Positions 1 to 10,409 of a stretch of DNA of 64,000 bases are shown piece by piece. The stretch is from positions 51,450-115,449 of the forward strand of contig MU603978.1 of NCBI GenBank assembly GCA_025201845.1, in the 5' to 3' direction. Each line of letters begins with the position of its first letter. Within the stretch, counting starts at the first letter, position 1. This DNA is from Martensiomyces pterosporus (taxonomy: Eukaryota > Kickxellomycota > Kickxellomycetes > Kickxellales > Kickxellaceae). The position numbers were made by a program, and so were the translations under genes. The notes below the pieces were generated by a model. It was not told where the DNA came from and did no database searches. It was given only the letters and a program-made list of their open reading frames with translations.

Positions 1-390
1 AACTCGTTTGACCAGAAGTGGGCGTCGCCCAACAACGCGTCGAACGTCGAGGGCCACTGGGGCATCTTCCTGGATGACTACAAGACCCCCAAGTTCCAGG
101 AGCCCATGTACAACTGCAATGCTCCTTCCTCGTCCTCTGCTGCTCCCTCGAGCTCTGCCACTTCTGCTTCTGCCTCTGCTTCGACCGCTGCTGCCACATC
201 TAGCGCTCCTGCCACATCTGCCGCCACCACTGCTGCTGGCTCCTCTGGTGCTCCCGCTACTTCTGGTGCTCCTGCCACCTCTGGTGTTCCTGCCACCTCT
301 GGTGTTCCTGCCACTTCTGGATCCCCCAATGCCACCACCACCCCCGCTGCTCCCAGCACCACTGCTGCTGTCCCCAAGTGCCGCCACTAA
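1..390 (+). CDS. GH17 beta-1,3-glucanase/wall glucosidase-like protein, C-terminal part
   Basis: The frame is open from base 1, so the 5' part lies off the window; it stops at TAA 388-390. The first ~35 residues contain SFDQKW and, about 15 residues later, EGHWGIF, followed by a Lys/Pro stretch. This is the pattern that closes the GH17 barrel in fungal Bgl2/Scw/eglC-type enzymes, which cleave or remodel cell-wall beta-1,3-glucan. A ~90-residue Ser/Ala/Thr/Pro tail follows, with four PATSG units in tandem, typical of O-mannosylated linkers of wall proteins. The tail ends in PKCRH with no hydrophobic GPI signal, so wall association by anchor is not indicated. No catalytic glutamate lies in the visible part, so the family call rests on the terminal motif only. 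Confidence 0.6.
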   Translation, partial: NSFDQKWASPNNASNVEGHWGIFLDDYKTPKFQEPMYNCNAPSSSSAAPSSSATSASASASTAAATSSAPATSAATTAAGSSGAPATSGAPATSGVPATSGVPATSGSPNATTTPAAPSTTAAVPKCRH

Positions 391-969
391 GAGCACCGTT
401 GGTGCAGAAACCTTGCTGCTGGCGCGTATGGCATCCAAGGCATTCCGTTTATAGACCGCAGACCTGTTTTGTTTCATGTACAAAATGAAGCGCTCTTTTG
501 TGAGTAGTTCATCCACAGAAAAACGAGTGAATGCGCGTTCTGACTATTCGGAGGCTGGCTGCCAAGCAAGGTAAAAGAAGGGTGCAGACAATAGTCCTGC
601 CGGGCTACAAACGGCGCATTTTGGTGATTACACTGATGAGATGCGAAGGCAAGAATCAACAATACCAGTTCTTATTTGATGGATGGCGAATCCCAGTTGC
701 GAATTAACGAGGGCCCAAGTGTATTGGAAATAGTGTGGCATTGTGGACTTGACGCAGCCTTGCTCGCCTTTCTGCCTGCTCCATCACCAACCTTATTCGC
801 ACTATTTTATTTCCTCTTATAAGCGTCTTGTTTTCCTGCCTCCGCTCGCAGCCCAAGGCCTTCCTTTGTTTTTTTCTCTTCCACTCTTGTATTCTTGTTT
901 GGCGCTCTGCTTTGCTCTAGGCTTTTACTCGAATTTAAACTCCGGCGAATGAACACAGGCTCCTGGTAA
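391..969. other. intergenic spacer, GH17 3' side and ATG4 promoter
   Basis: No gene recognised. The right half is pyrimidine-rich (about 740-930) and contains a TTATAAG element near 817-823, plausible for the ATG4 promoter and 5' UTR. The short open frames here have no family resemblance. Confidence 0.5.
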
Positions 970-3900
970 ATGACAAACCCCCAGCAGCCAACGTCCTCCT
1001 GGGCCCTCGAGCAAGGACCCTTCCAGGACAGCAAGAAACCCAGGAGGCACGATGCCGCCGCCGCCGGACACCAGACAGACGCTGCCAAGAGGCAGACGCA
1101 CCAGCAGCGGTTTTCGCCTGCCATGAACCGGCCGTTCCGCCCGTCTACTGTCGCCAGCGACGGAGGCGCGGCGGGGATACCGGATATTGTTTACTCCCAG
1201 GGCTCGCCCCTGCTGGCAAAGACGCGGTCGAGCAGGCGCCGGAGCGCGCTGCAGGGCATTCTGGAGCGCAGCAAGAAGAAGCAGGAGAAGCAGGAGCAGA
1301 TGGCCATGCATGGAGGAGCGAGGCATGCGAGCGCCAAGGCGAGCGCCTACAACCATACGGTCAACGGACCGCCACTACCACAGAACTCACAGCAGCCCCA
1401 GCATGCCCCAACGGCGGTGGTACCATCGGCCGCTGCGGGTTCTTTGTCTCTGTCGCGGCCAGTGTTCAAGGCCGAGCTGCAGTTTCGGTCTTCCCCTGTC
1501 AAGTCGGAGCAGCGTGCGAACAATCTGGGGCTGGCGCCAAGGCCCAGCCGTCCGTCCCTGCTACAACAAAAACGTGCGGAACAGAGTTTCAAGCCATTGT
1601 CCACATCAAATGGCGTCAGCGGAGAGGATGGCGGCAGCGGACATGGCGAAGCAGCAGCAAGCGAGCTGGGGCTGATGCAGCCACTCGCCACCACATCGCT
1701 CAAGCAGACCAGACAGTACCCGTATCGCGTGGAGCGGAGCTACCGGATTGTGGATCACAAGAGGGACGATGCCGACGTGGTTTCGGACAAGGACCCGGAA
1801 AGCTCGCCCCCATCGTCGCCGCTGTCGCCCACTGCCACCCCGCTACAGGTGCCCGTTTCGCTGCCGCCTGTGCAGCAGCCGCCGCCGCAGAAGGACTTGC
1901 CGCCACTGCCACCGCAGCTCCAGCAGCAGCTGCAGCAGCTTCCCAGGCTGTCGCCGCCACGCAAGCTGCCGTATAGGAATACGCAAAAGTCCCAGCTGGG
2001 GCTTTTGGAACCGGGAGGCGGGCCAGCCGGCAATTTGCTGGCACAAAACTCGAGTAGGCGTGTGGTTTCGGGATCGTCGATTGTGAGGGCGCCGTCAAAG
2101 CTGTCAATTGTTGACAATAGCCAGCCTGGCCGCAACGTGCAGATGGTAAGTGTTTGATTGTTTACGCTTTCGCGGCTCTGGCTGAAAGAATGAGCGAAAA
2201 CAGGGGTTCCTGCATGATGGCTGCCTTTGCTCGCACTCCATTCTGCGCGTGCATCCGCATCTTAGTGCGTGCATAGCATGCGGTTATGCTGATCTGTTAG
2301 CTCCGCCATTGTCCCGCTGTCTTTCTGCTCTCAGTCATCGCCTTTCCTTTGTGGGCCTGTGCGCTTGCTGTCCTTCCTGGCTTGTCTGCTTGCGCTGCTT
2401 TGTTTTTGTGGACTCGGCACGCAGAGGTGGTGTGGAGGACATGCACAGCCCGCTGCACTCCTTTGTTGTCCTGAAAGCACTCGGCTTGTGCACGCAAATG
2501 CACCACCTCCACTTTTCCACATACATTAATTTCCGTCCCACATCTGATTTCCTCTTTGTCCCCTTTGCGTGCGCGAGACGCACCCGCTTGTGCTTGCAAC
2601 AGGAGAAGCGCTTATGGACAATCGCAGCCATCCTTTACATGTTCTTTCTCTTTGTGCACTTGTGAATGTCTGCTGTGCGTAGCTGGGGCCAAACCAAGCG
2701 CCTGCGCAGCGGCTCGGCAAAGGCCCGGCAACAGAGGTCTTCCGGCGCGTCGGCTACTGGCTCTACACCACAGCGCCCGTTCAGTTCATCAAACATGCAA
2801 TTGTCGAAGAGCGAACGGACAACGTCGACGTCCTGTTCACCACCGACAAGTCGATTTGGATTCTGGGCGTGAGCTACCGGCTGAAGAAAAACAAAAAGAG
2901 CGTCATTCTCCCAGTGGCTTTGGATGCCGACAGTGCCCATTTGCAGATGGACAGCAGCTTGTTTTTGACCCACCACCAGAAGCGCAGCATCAGCCCCAGC
3001 AGCGGGTCTCAGCAGCACCGCAAGCTATCGCCCCGCGAGCACAAGCGCGTGGACGATGCGCTGCATCGACGCAGGGCGAATACGTCGGGCGTGGTGGCAA
3101 ACAAGAAGAAGCTGCAGAGCATCGCGCAGATTCACCAGTACTCCGGCGGAAGCAACAACCCGGACACCGCGAGCTCCACAAAGCATCTCCTGGGCAGCCT
3201 GGCGCCGATTCCATCGCAGGACTATCTGGTGGCGGGGAAAAGAAACACGACATCGGCGAGTAGCCCGCCGTGGATGCCCCTGCCGGTTGGAGAGGATGTG
3301 CTGGACTTCCCAAGCAAGATCGGCACTGACATCGATGCGGACTTGGAAACGGAGTCGGAGACTATCACGAGCGCCAGCACGCAGGTACAGCATCCGCACC
3401 AGAGCCAGCAGCAGACACCAGCGGCTGAACGCCCAAAGTCCAGCAAAATGAACCGTCTGCGCTCGTGGGTCTCACGCAACGCCAACCCGATGCGGCGCAA
3501 GTCTGACGCTGCCGAATCTGCTGCCTCGATCCTGAGCGGAATAGTCTCGTCTGCTAAGGGCGGCGAGAGTGGGCAGGTTCCGCCGGTGCCTCCCATCGCA
3601 GGCTCGGCCAAGAGCCGCCCAACGTCGCCGCAGTCCAGCCGCATGTCCGCAGAGAGCAGGCGGCCAACGCAGCAGGCGCTCGGCATCAGGGGGCCTGTGC
3701 GAAGCACCAGCCCCACACGCTCATCGGATTCCAAGTCGCTGGGGCTTGGATCCGGCGGCCCCATCTCGCATCTGCGCCGCAAGAGCAGGGATGTGGCACA
3801 GTCGGCCGTGCAGAAGGCATCGTCGGGCGGAAAGCGGAGGAGCTGGCTCGACCCCGACACAAACAACCCGCCGGTGCCGCCGCTTCCGGCAATGTACGAG

Positions 3901-6900
3901 TCGTCCTCCAACGAGCACCAGGCGTCCAGGCGAAGCATCGGCGATGTAGATCGGTCCGGGTTTGTGGGACGATCGGGGATGGCATCCAGTGTGCACCAGA
4001 GACGTCCGAGGTCGTCGCAATCGAACAGCGCCCACGTGCAGCGAAGGATCATCAGCGGTGGCAGCAGCTATTTGTTCTCGCCATCGCGGAGGGAATCGCA
4101 TGTGAGGGCTCTTGTGAGCGAGTTTGCAGCGTGGGAGAGCCCCGCGGCGAGCGTGATGATGTTCCAGAGGGAGTGGAAGCTGCCGTCGTTCCAGCAGGTC
4201 ATCAGCATTCCGGCATCCACCGCTTGGGCCAGAGACAACGGGTGGACGGTCACGCTGTGTAGCGAGTCGTTCTTCATGGCCTACGTTTTCTACAACTTGC
4301 CCAGGGACCTGTCGTCGTACAACCACCATCTTCCGGGCGAAAAGATCTTTGGCGACCGGCTGCTGCTGCGTATGCGGGTAGCCATGGACGACATTGAGGG
4401 GAAGATGGTGGCGGGAGAGGCGTGGCGCGACGCTATGACCGCCATTATCCTGACCATTGATGCTCGGGTGGCGCCCAATTGCCCTGTTAATCTTGGCAAG
4501 CGCAACTTCAGCCAGAGCTCGGCGGAGATGGACGATCTGCTGGACAGGCTGCCGGCTGAGGACAATGTCAAGCGGATGAAGATTCTGGAGAAGCACATGA
4601 AGAAAATCACCGACTCCTTCGCATGCCACTTTTGGCCCCGCCAGCAGGACGACCAGCAGCCGGCGTTTAACACGTTCCCGAGGCGCAGACACGACAACGC
4701 CAACAACCAGAGCGTTAGCATTGATAAGAAGCCGCACAGGAGGGCGCGTGGGTGGAACATGATCCCAACGCTCCTGTCGTTCAAGTCGGATGAGCCGCAG
4801 CAGCAGCCCAATGAGCAGTCCACCACAAACGCGCTGCTGAGGAAGAGGCAGCTGTATCCGGCGGGACTGTCGATTACCACAGTGGCGAGTGAGCAGAGCA
4901 GACGTGAGTCGTCGCAGACGTCGCAGGAGCTTAGCCCTGTGGGCTCAGCCACTGATACATCGAACTATCCGTCGAGGTCGGGCTCGCCATCGCCTGTGTC
5001 GCCGCCCAGGTCGCCCAGGTCGGTGTCGCCCATGCTGAGGCAGAATTCGCAGATTAGCCAGGCTCCGGGGAGGACACGGCCAGCGAGCCCTGTGCAGAAG
5101 CGAGGAACCCTGGGCCTGTTCACCAGCAACGATGCGGATGTCCTGGCTGAGGAGCTTGGCCACTCGCTGAGCATCACCCCAAAGTTGCCCCGTAGAGCTG
5201 CATCGAGACAGTCGTCGGGCGAGAGCTCGGGCTATCGCAGCATGGGCGTGAGGGCTCCCTCACCTGTGTCGGGCGCCAGCCAAGGCGAGTCAGCAAGAAA
5301 GCGCAAGGCTGGCGAAGCGGGAGTCGTGGGGAGGACCAGAGGTGGGTTTGAGGTCGTGTGGTCGGCCACCGACGACATGTCGACGTCGTATGTGATGGTG
5401 CCTGTCCCCAAGACCAGGTCTAGCGAGTCGCCGACGAAGATGCACAAGCACCAGCACCACAATAGACGAAACCCCTTGGATCCAGAGTCTGGTGGCAGCC
5501 ACTCGCAGCCGAACCTGAAAGAGGCTCTGGAGTCGATCACCCGCGAGATCAACATGGACTCGTCGTACGTCCTGCTGCTTCCGCCGCCGCCGCCTGTGCT
5601 AGTGGACTCCACCAACGGCGAGGACACGGAAGATGACGAGTTTGGATACCTGACCCCAGCGTCGATGCTGAGGAGAGCCAAGTCCGAGATCGCCATGCGG
5701 CGCACGCTGCACGAGTTCGAGCAGGACTACGGGCTGGACAAAATCGATCTGAACGACAGCGACTCTGACTCGTTCCAGATGGTTGATGCCAGCGACGACA
5801 GCAACTCTCACAACTCGGTGTACTTCAGTGCCGAGGACGACTCGATGATCGAGTCGGATACGTGGTACAAGCGGCTGTCGAATGCGTCGTCGCAGTACCA
5901 GCAGCACCGCCACCGCCTGCAGCAGATGCACGAGCACGAGCTGCTGGCCAATTCGCAGCAGCCCCTGTCGCTCAACCAGCTCACGCTGCTGGAGTTCTTC
6001 CTCGACGGCATGCGGAGGTTCTACTTTACCTACCGCAAGGGGTTCCCCACCATCACGCCGTCGTTCTACACGTCAGACATGGGCTGGGGGTGCACATACC
6101 GGACATGCCAGATGATGCTGGCAGAGGCGTTTGCACGCGTCTCGCTTGGGCGGTTCTGGGATCCGTTCCGGCTGAATGCGACACAGAACTCCCGGCACGG
6201 GCGGATCATCGAGTGGTTCCACGACACGGACGCGCCCAACTCGCACTACTCGATCCATAGAATGGCGCGCACTGCCACGGAGATGGACAAGCGCATTGGC
6301 GACTGGCTTGGGCCCTCGATTGCCGCGCATGTTATGAAGCGGCTGTCGAGCAGGCACTCCGGCTGCCCGCTGACCATCCACGTGGCGCTCGACCAGACGG
6401 TGTATGCGAGCGAGGTCAGAAAGCAGGCACTGGCGAGGGATGACGACTGCATTGGCACGCCCTCGTGGAATCCCCTCCTCCTGCTGGTGCCCGTGCGTCT
6501 GGGCCTGGAGAGGCTGAACCTGGGGTACATCCCAAAGATCAAAACCCTGTTCCAGATCCCGCAGTCCGTGGGTCTCGTGGGCGGCAAGCCGTCGAGGTCG
6601 TTCTACTTTGTCGGGCGGCAAGGCGACTCCCTGTTCTACCTCGACCCGCATGTCACCAGGCAGCACGTGCCAAGATCGACCTCGCTGGATGGGCAGAGCA
6701 GGGGCGTTGCAGCGACCAGCGCGGGCGGGTCGGACTCGGACTCGGACTCGGACGCGTCTGACTTTGAGCTGTTTGGGATTCCGGACACCGACGAGTATCA
6801 TACCAGCCACATCTGCTCGATGCCGATCTACAGGCTGGACCCGTCAATGCTGCTGGGATTCCTGTTCAACACCGAGGCTGAGTGGGACACCTTTGTCATG

Positions 6901-7260
6901 GCGGCGACGGACAAGGAGTCGCAGAGGTCAATTTGCACCGGATCGACGCCCCTGTTTACACTGATGTCCGGCAGCAGCATGATGGTTCCGCCGCTCCAGT
7001 CAATCGTGCAGCCGATCCCCGGCCACGTCACGAAAGTGGCGGCTGTGCCGGAGAGCAGCGAGAGGAAGCGCGGGCAGACCAGCCCGCAGCAGCGGCCTGT
7101 TTCTCCGGTGAGGTTTAGCACTCCCAGAGTTGGGCCTACGTTCTCGCCGCCCGCGCCCACGTCGAGATCGGCATCGTCGCCGAGGTTTACCACGGAGATG
7201 GGGCTCAGCAGCTCGGCTGGCGACGAGGGCGACAGCGACCATGACTTTGAGATGCTCTGA
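970..7260 (+). CDS. ATG4: Atg4-family cysteine protease (peptidase C54), giant form
   Basis: Atg4 processes Atg8 to expose its C-terminal glycine and later removes Atg8 from phosphatidylethanolamine during autophagy. Two exons: 970-2145 and 2683-7260, with a 537-bp GTAAGT...TAG phase-0 intron. The first ATG directly follows an in-frame TAA, and exon 2 has no Met before the conserved part. The product is about 1,917 residues; most Atg4 proteins have 350-500. The N-terminal family motif SIWILG is at ~449-454. The catalytic core starts with FTYRKGFP and GWGC (Cys1529), then GGKPSRSFYF and LDPH (Asp1713, His1715), completing the Cys-Asp-His triad. Between the first motif and the core lies ~1,050 residues of mostly Ser/Pro-rich sequence. 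The C-terminus ends DFEML, like the C-terminal LIR of human ATG4B. Exon 1 (392 residues) has no recognisable domain. Confidence 0.9.
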
Positions 7261-7593
7261 CCGTCTCTCTCTGTTACTCTTTTGTTCAATTGTTTCACCG
7301 CATACACACAATGTACTATTTAGCAACTGCAGCTAGCTGACATCTACATGCCGCTGATGTGTCTGTCTGCTCCAGTGACTCACTTGCCAATGTGCTGGCG
7401 CTGCTGCTTTGGTTCTGGTGGCGCCTGATGCCTTCCCCCATTCGGCGGGCCAGCGTTTTTGCTTCGCCCAAGCCATAAACATCAGCGCCAGGCCAGGCCA
7501 GTGTTTGTGCGGCCCCTTCCCTCCTCAGCCATTTTGAATTCCCGCTCTCATTTGCATTTCATCTCTTGAAAAAATAACTGGCAGCGCAGGGCG
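7261..7593. other. intergenic spacer, ATG4 3' end and TYR1 promoter
   Basis: No gene. It holds a perfect TGACTCA at 7376-7382 (listed separately). The sequence just before the TYR1 start is AT-rich (CTTGAAAAAATAACTGG), compatible with a short 5' UTR. Confidence 0.5.
7376..7382 (+). promoter_or_regulatory. Gcn4/CPC1-type element TGACTCA upstream of TYR1
   Basis: The 7-bp core TGACTCA is the consensus binding site of the bZIP activator Gcn4 (Cpc1/CpcA), which induces amino-acid biosynthesis genes on starvation. It lies ~210 bp before the TYR1 ATG. HIS3 in this window has the same core in its promoter. Confidence 0.6.
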
Positions 7594-8886
7594 ATGGTGC
7601 TTCAGAACTTTGAGATCGGGATTATCGGCGCCGGCGACATGGGCATGCTCTACGCCCGGCGGTTCAGCCAGGCCGGATACGTGGTGAACATCTGCGACAC
7701 GCCGGACCGCTTTGATGAGCTTTGCAGAAAACACAGCGACCTCAAGGTCAACGTTCTGCGGGACGGCTACGCAGTCTCCCGGCGGTCCGACTTCATCATC
7801 TACTCGGTGCCTGCCGTGACCATTGGCAAGGTTGTCGAGGAATACGGGCGCGCAACAAAGATGGGCGCCATAGTTGCCGGCCAGACATCGGTGAAGACGC
7901 CCGAAATCAAGGCGTTTGAAAAGCACCTCCCTGAGGACGTCCACATTGTCACCTGCCACTCGATGCACGGCCCCAATATCGACACGAAGGGCCAGCCCCT
8001 GGCCGTCATCCGGCACAGGAGCGATGACAGACACTACGAGATGGCGGTGGAGGCGCTGGGTGCGCTGGAGTCCCGGTTTATCTACTTGACGTATGAGGAG
8101 CATGACCGGATCACAGCAGATACGCAGGCGGCTACGCATCTGTCGTTTATCAGCCTGGGAACGGCGTGGAGTTTCCAGGGGTACCACCCGTGGGTCAACC
8201 CGCAGTTCATCTCCGGCATCAACAACGTCAAGGTGGCTATGGCGCTGAGGATCTACGCCAGCAAGTGGCATGTCTACGCCGGCCTGGCCATCATGAACCC
8301 GCTGGCGAAGAAGCAGCTGCAGTGCTATGTCGAGTCCATGACCACTCTGTACAAGTTCATGATCGGCGGCAAGCGCGAGGAGTTCAGGGACCTGGTGCGC
8401 CAGGCGGCGGACTTTATATTTGGCAAGGACAGGAGCCAAAAGAAGATCCTTTTGGACGACGACATCCTCGACCAGTTCTCCCTGTCGCAGGTGCCCAAGG
8501 AGCAGGGAAAGCCCAACTCGCATCTCTCTCTACTGAGCGCCGCTGTGTGCTGGTACAAGATGTCAATGTCGCCCTACGACAACCTCATCTGCCAGACGCC
8601 GCCGTTTAGAATGTGGCTCGGGATCGTGGAGTACCTGTTCTGCAACGAGGAGATGCTGGAGGAGTCGATTGAGACCGCGCTGGAGGACAGGTACACGCAG
8701 GCCGAGGACCTGGTGTTCTACACGGCGGTGACGGGTTGGGGCCAGTGCATCGAGCTGGGTTCATTCGAGGGGTACCGCGAGAGGTTCGAGAGGACCGCCG
8801 AGTTCCTCAGCCACAAGCTGGAGGAGGGCAAGGATCTGAGCACGATGATCCTCAAGAAGCTCACGGACAAGGACGCAAGCAAGTGA
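7594..8886 (+). CDS. TYR1: Prephenate dehydrogenase (NADP+)
   Basis: Tyr1 oxidatively decarboxylates prephenate to 4-hydroxyphenylpyruvate in cytosolic tyrosine biosynthesis. The 430-residue single-exon product is close to the yeast enzyme in length. The N-terminal Rossmann fold is clear: GIIGAGDMG at 9-17 gives GxGxxG (G12, G14, G17). A conserved HSMHGP segment begins at His122. The remainder is the helical C-terminal domain of TyrA-type dehydrogenases. There is no chorismate mutase or ACT domain fused, as usual in fungi. A Gcn4-type site at 7376-7382 suggests general amino-acid control. AATAAA at 8908-8913 is the likely poly(A) signal; the convergent TRAPPC12 stop is only 70 bp downstream, so the 3' ends probably overlap. 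Confidence 0.93.
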   Translation: MVLQNFEIGIIGAGDMGMLYARRFSQAGYVVNICDTPDRFDELCRKHSDLKVNVLRDGYAVSRRSDFIIYSVPAVTIGKVVEEYGRATKMGAIVAGQTSVKTPEIKAFEKHLPEDVHIVTCHSMHGPNIDTKGQPLAVIRHRSDDRHYEMAVEALGALESRFIYLTYEEHDRITADTQAATHLSFISLGTAWSFQGYHPWVNPQFISGINNVKVAMALRIYASKWHVYAGLAIMNPLAKKQLQCYVESMTTLYKFMIGGKREEFRDLVRQAADFIFGKDRSQKKILLDDDILDQFSLSQVPKEQGKPNSHLSLLSAAVCWYKMSMSPYDNLICQTPPFRMWLGIVEYLFCNEEMLEESIETALEDRYTQAEDLVFYTAVTGWGQCIELGSFEGYRERFERTAEFLSHKLEEGKDLSTMILKKLTDKDASK

Positions 8887-8956
8887 CAGGGCACTCAGCA
8901 GCAGTTTAATAAAAAGAAACAAATACAGTGCATTGAAAACTAGTGGTGTGCTTGGT

Positions 8957-10272
8957 TTACTGGTGCTTGAACGAGCTCATATCGAATCCATCGCCAGCCC
9001 ACATGCCAACCTCGACCATCTTCTTGGTCTTCGCCTCGCGCAGCCTGGGTCCGTCGTAGTGGAGATCCAGCCCAGTGCAGTAGTTGAACACTAGCGACTC
9101 TGACGTGCCGGCAGCCGTCGGCGACGCGGTCATTATTTGCTGCAGGCTGTTGAGCATTGCCTGCGGGCTGCCCATGTAGAGGTCGCAAATGGCCATGTTG
9201 TTCCCCGCGGCAATGCGCTCTGGGTGGTCCGTGTATATGGCTGCAAACATGGCCCGCGCTGCCTCCCACTTGCCTGTGGCCACTGCGTAGAGCGCTCGAT
9301 TCATCACGGCGATTTTGTCGTCCTTGGGCACTGCCTTTTCGACCCTGACAAAGAGCCTCTCGGCATCCTGGATACTGCCCAGCTGCAGGTACAGGCGCGC
9401 CGCAGCCGAGAGCAGGTGTGCGTCACTGTCCGCTGCCTCGTGCACCACGCTGTCCAGGATCTGTGCAGCGAGCGCCGAGTCCTGAAGCCGAGAGACGTGC
9501 GCAACAAGCAGGAGATTCAGTCTGAACGCGCGCTGCCTATACAGCAGCGTCTTTTCTTCGCTCAGTCCCTCGCGCTTTAACTGCCGCTGGCACCCGCGGA
9601 TCAAAGAGCTCAGCCGGTCAACTGACTTGCGCCAGTCGCCCGAGCCCATCCCCGGCACCAATGCGCGCATGACGCGCAGCTCCATGGGCCACACGACTGT
9701 GGGCGACCTCCCGCTGCTGCACGCCTTTCTGGCAACTGTCGCCGCAGATGTTGCGTGCTCAATGCCTGCCAGCTCATGGCCAGCCTGCTCGTAGTGGCTG
9801 AGCTGGGTGAGAGCCAGTATCCGGTACGTCCAGTACTTGAGCAGCGTGCGCTCTTCCAGCGCCGATGTCTCCAGTATCGATGCCTCCGAGGCCAGAGCCA
9901 GAGCTCGCCACTGGCAGCCCACTACGTACTGGTTCAGCACTTCGTAGCTGTGCACACGGCGAGCAAAATCGGCGCGTGAGGGGACTTCTCTGCGCGGCCG
10001 TGCTTCGGGGCTGACGTAGGTGAGCAAGGCGTCGTCGAGGTCGTCGTTTAGGAGCGTTTGCTCAAATAGCTGGGCGTCGTTCAGCGCGGTGCCTGCCTCG
10101 CCCCCCGCCCAAGCCGGTGCTGGGCTCTGCGTATGCGGCGTGCTATGCAAGAAGCGAGCAAAGGGAATTTGCGTGTTTTTAGCTTGGGCTGAATTTGAAG
10201 AATAGCGGATGCCCCTGGCACAGTGCCAGGCCCTGCTTCTACTCACCGAATTCCAGACAGGAGACTATCCAT
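8957..10272 (-). CDS. TRAPPC12: TRAPP complex subunit 12-like TPR protein
   Basis: TRAPPC12 belongs to the TRAPPIII tethering complex acting in ER-Golgi transport and autophagy. I read two exons: a 26-nt exon 1 (10272-10247, encoding MDSLLSGI plus two bases), a 104-bp GTGAGT...TAG intron (10246-10143), and exon 2 (10142-8957), joined in phase; about 403 residues. The body is a helical TPR-like solenoid. The C-terminus has SLVFNYCTGLDL, a charged KTKK, then GDGFDMSSFKHQ, matching the human ending (ESVLFNL..., KK, GDSFN). It corresponds to only the C-terminal half of the ~735-residue human protein. The exon 1 assignment is inference; reading straight through the intron would need a GTG start. 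An AT-rich TATA-like stretch lies ~45 bp upstream (10318-10327). Confidence 0.75.
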
Positions 10273-10409
10273 TGCCAAGCAACAGCAGAAGTACAGCTGG
10301 AACCAAGCTAAAAAGCGAATATAAATTACTCGTAGAAACAAAGGCCACAGAGAAAGAAAGGGGGCAGACGGGCGAAGGCAGGGGGCATATAAAAGCCGGG
10401 CTGCTGTGC

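Noticed and set aside
8957..10246. TRAPPC12 start at GTG 10246
   Set aside because: That GTG is the first base of a GTGAGT splice donor; joining to the 26-nt ATG exon (10272-10247) gives a normal start in phase.
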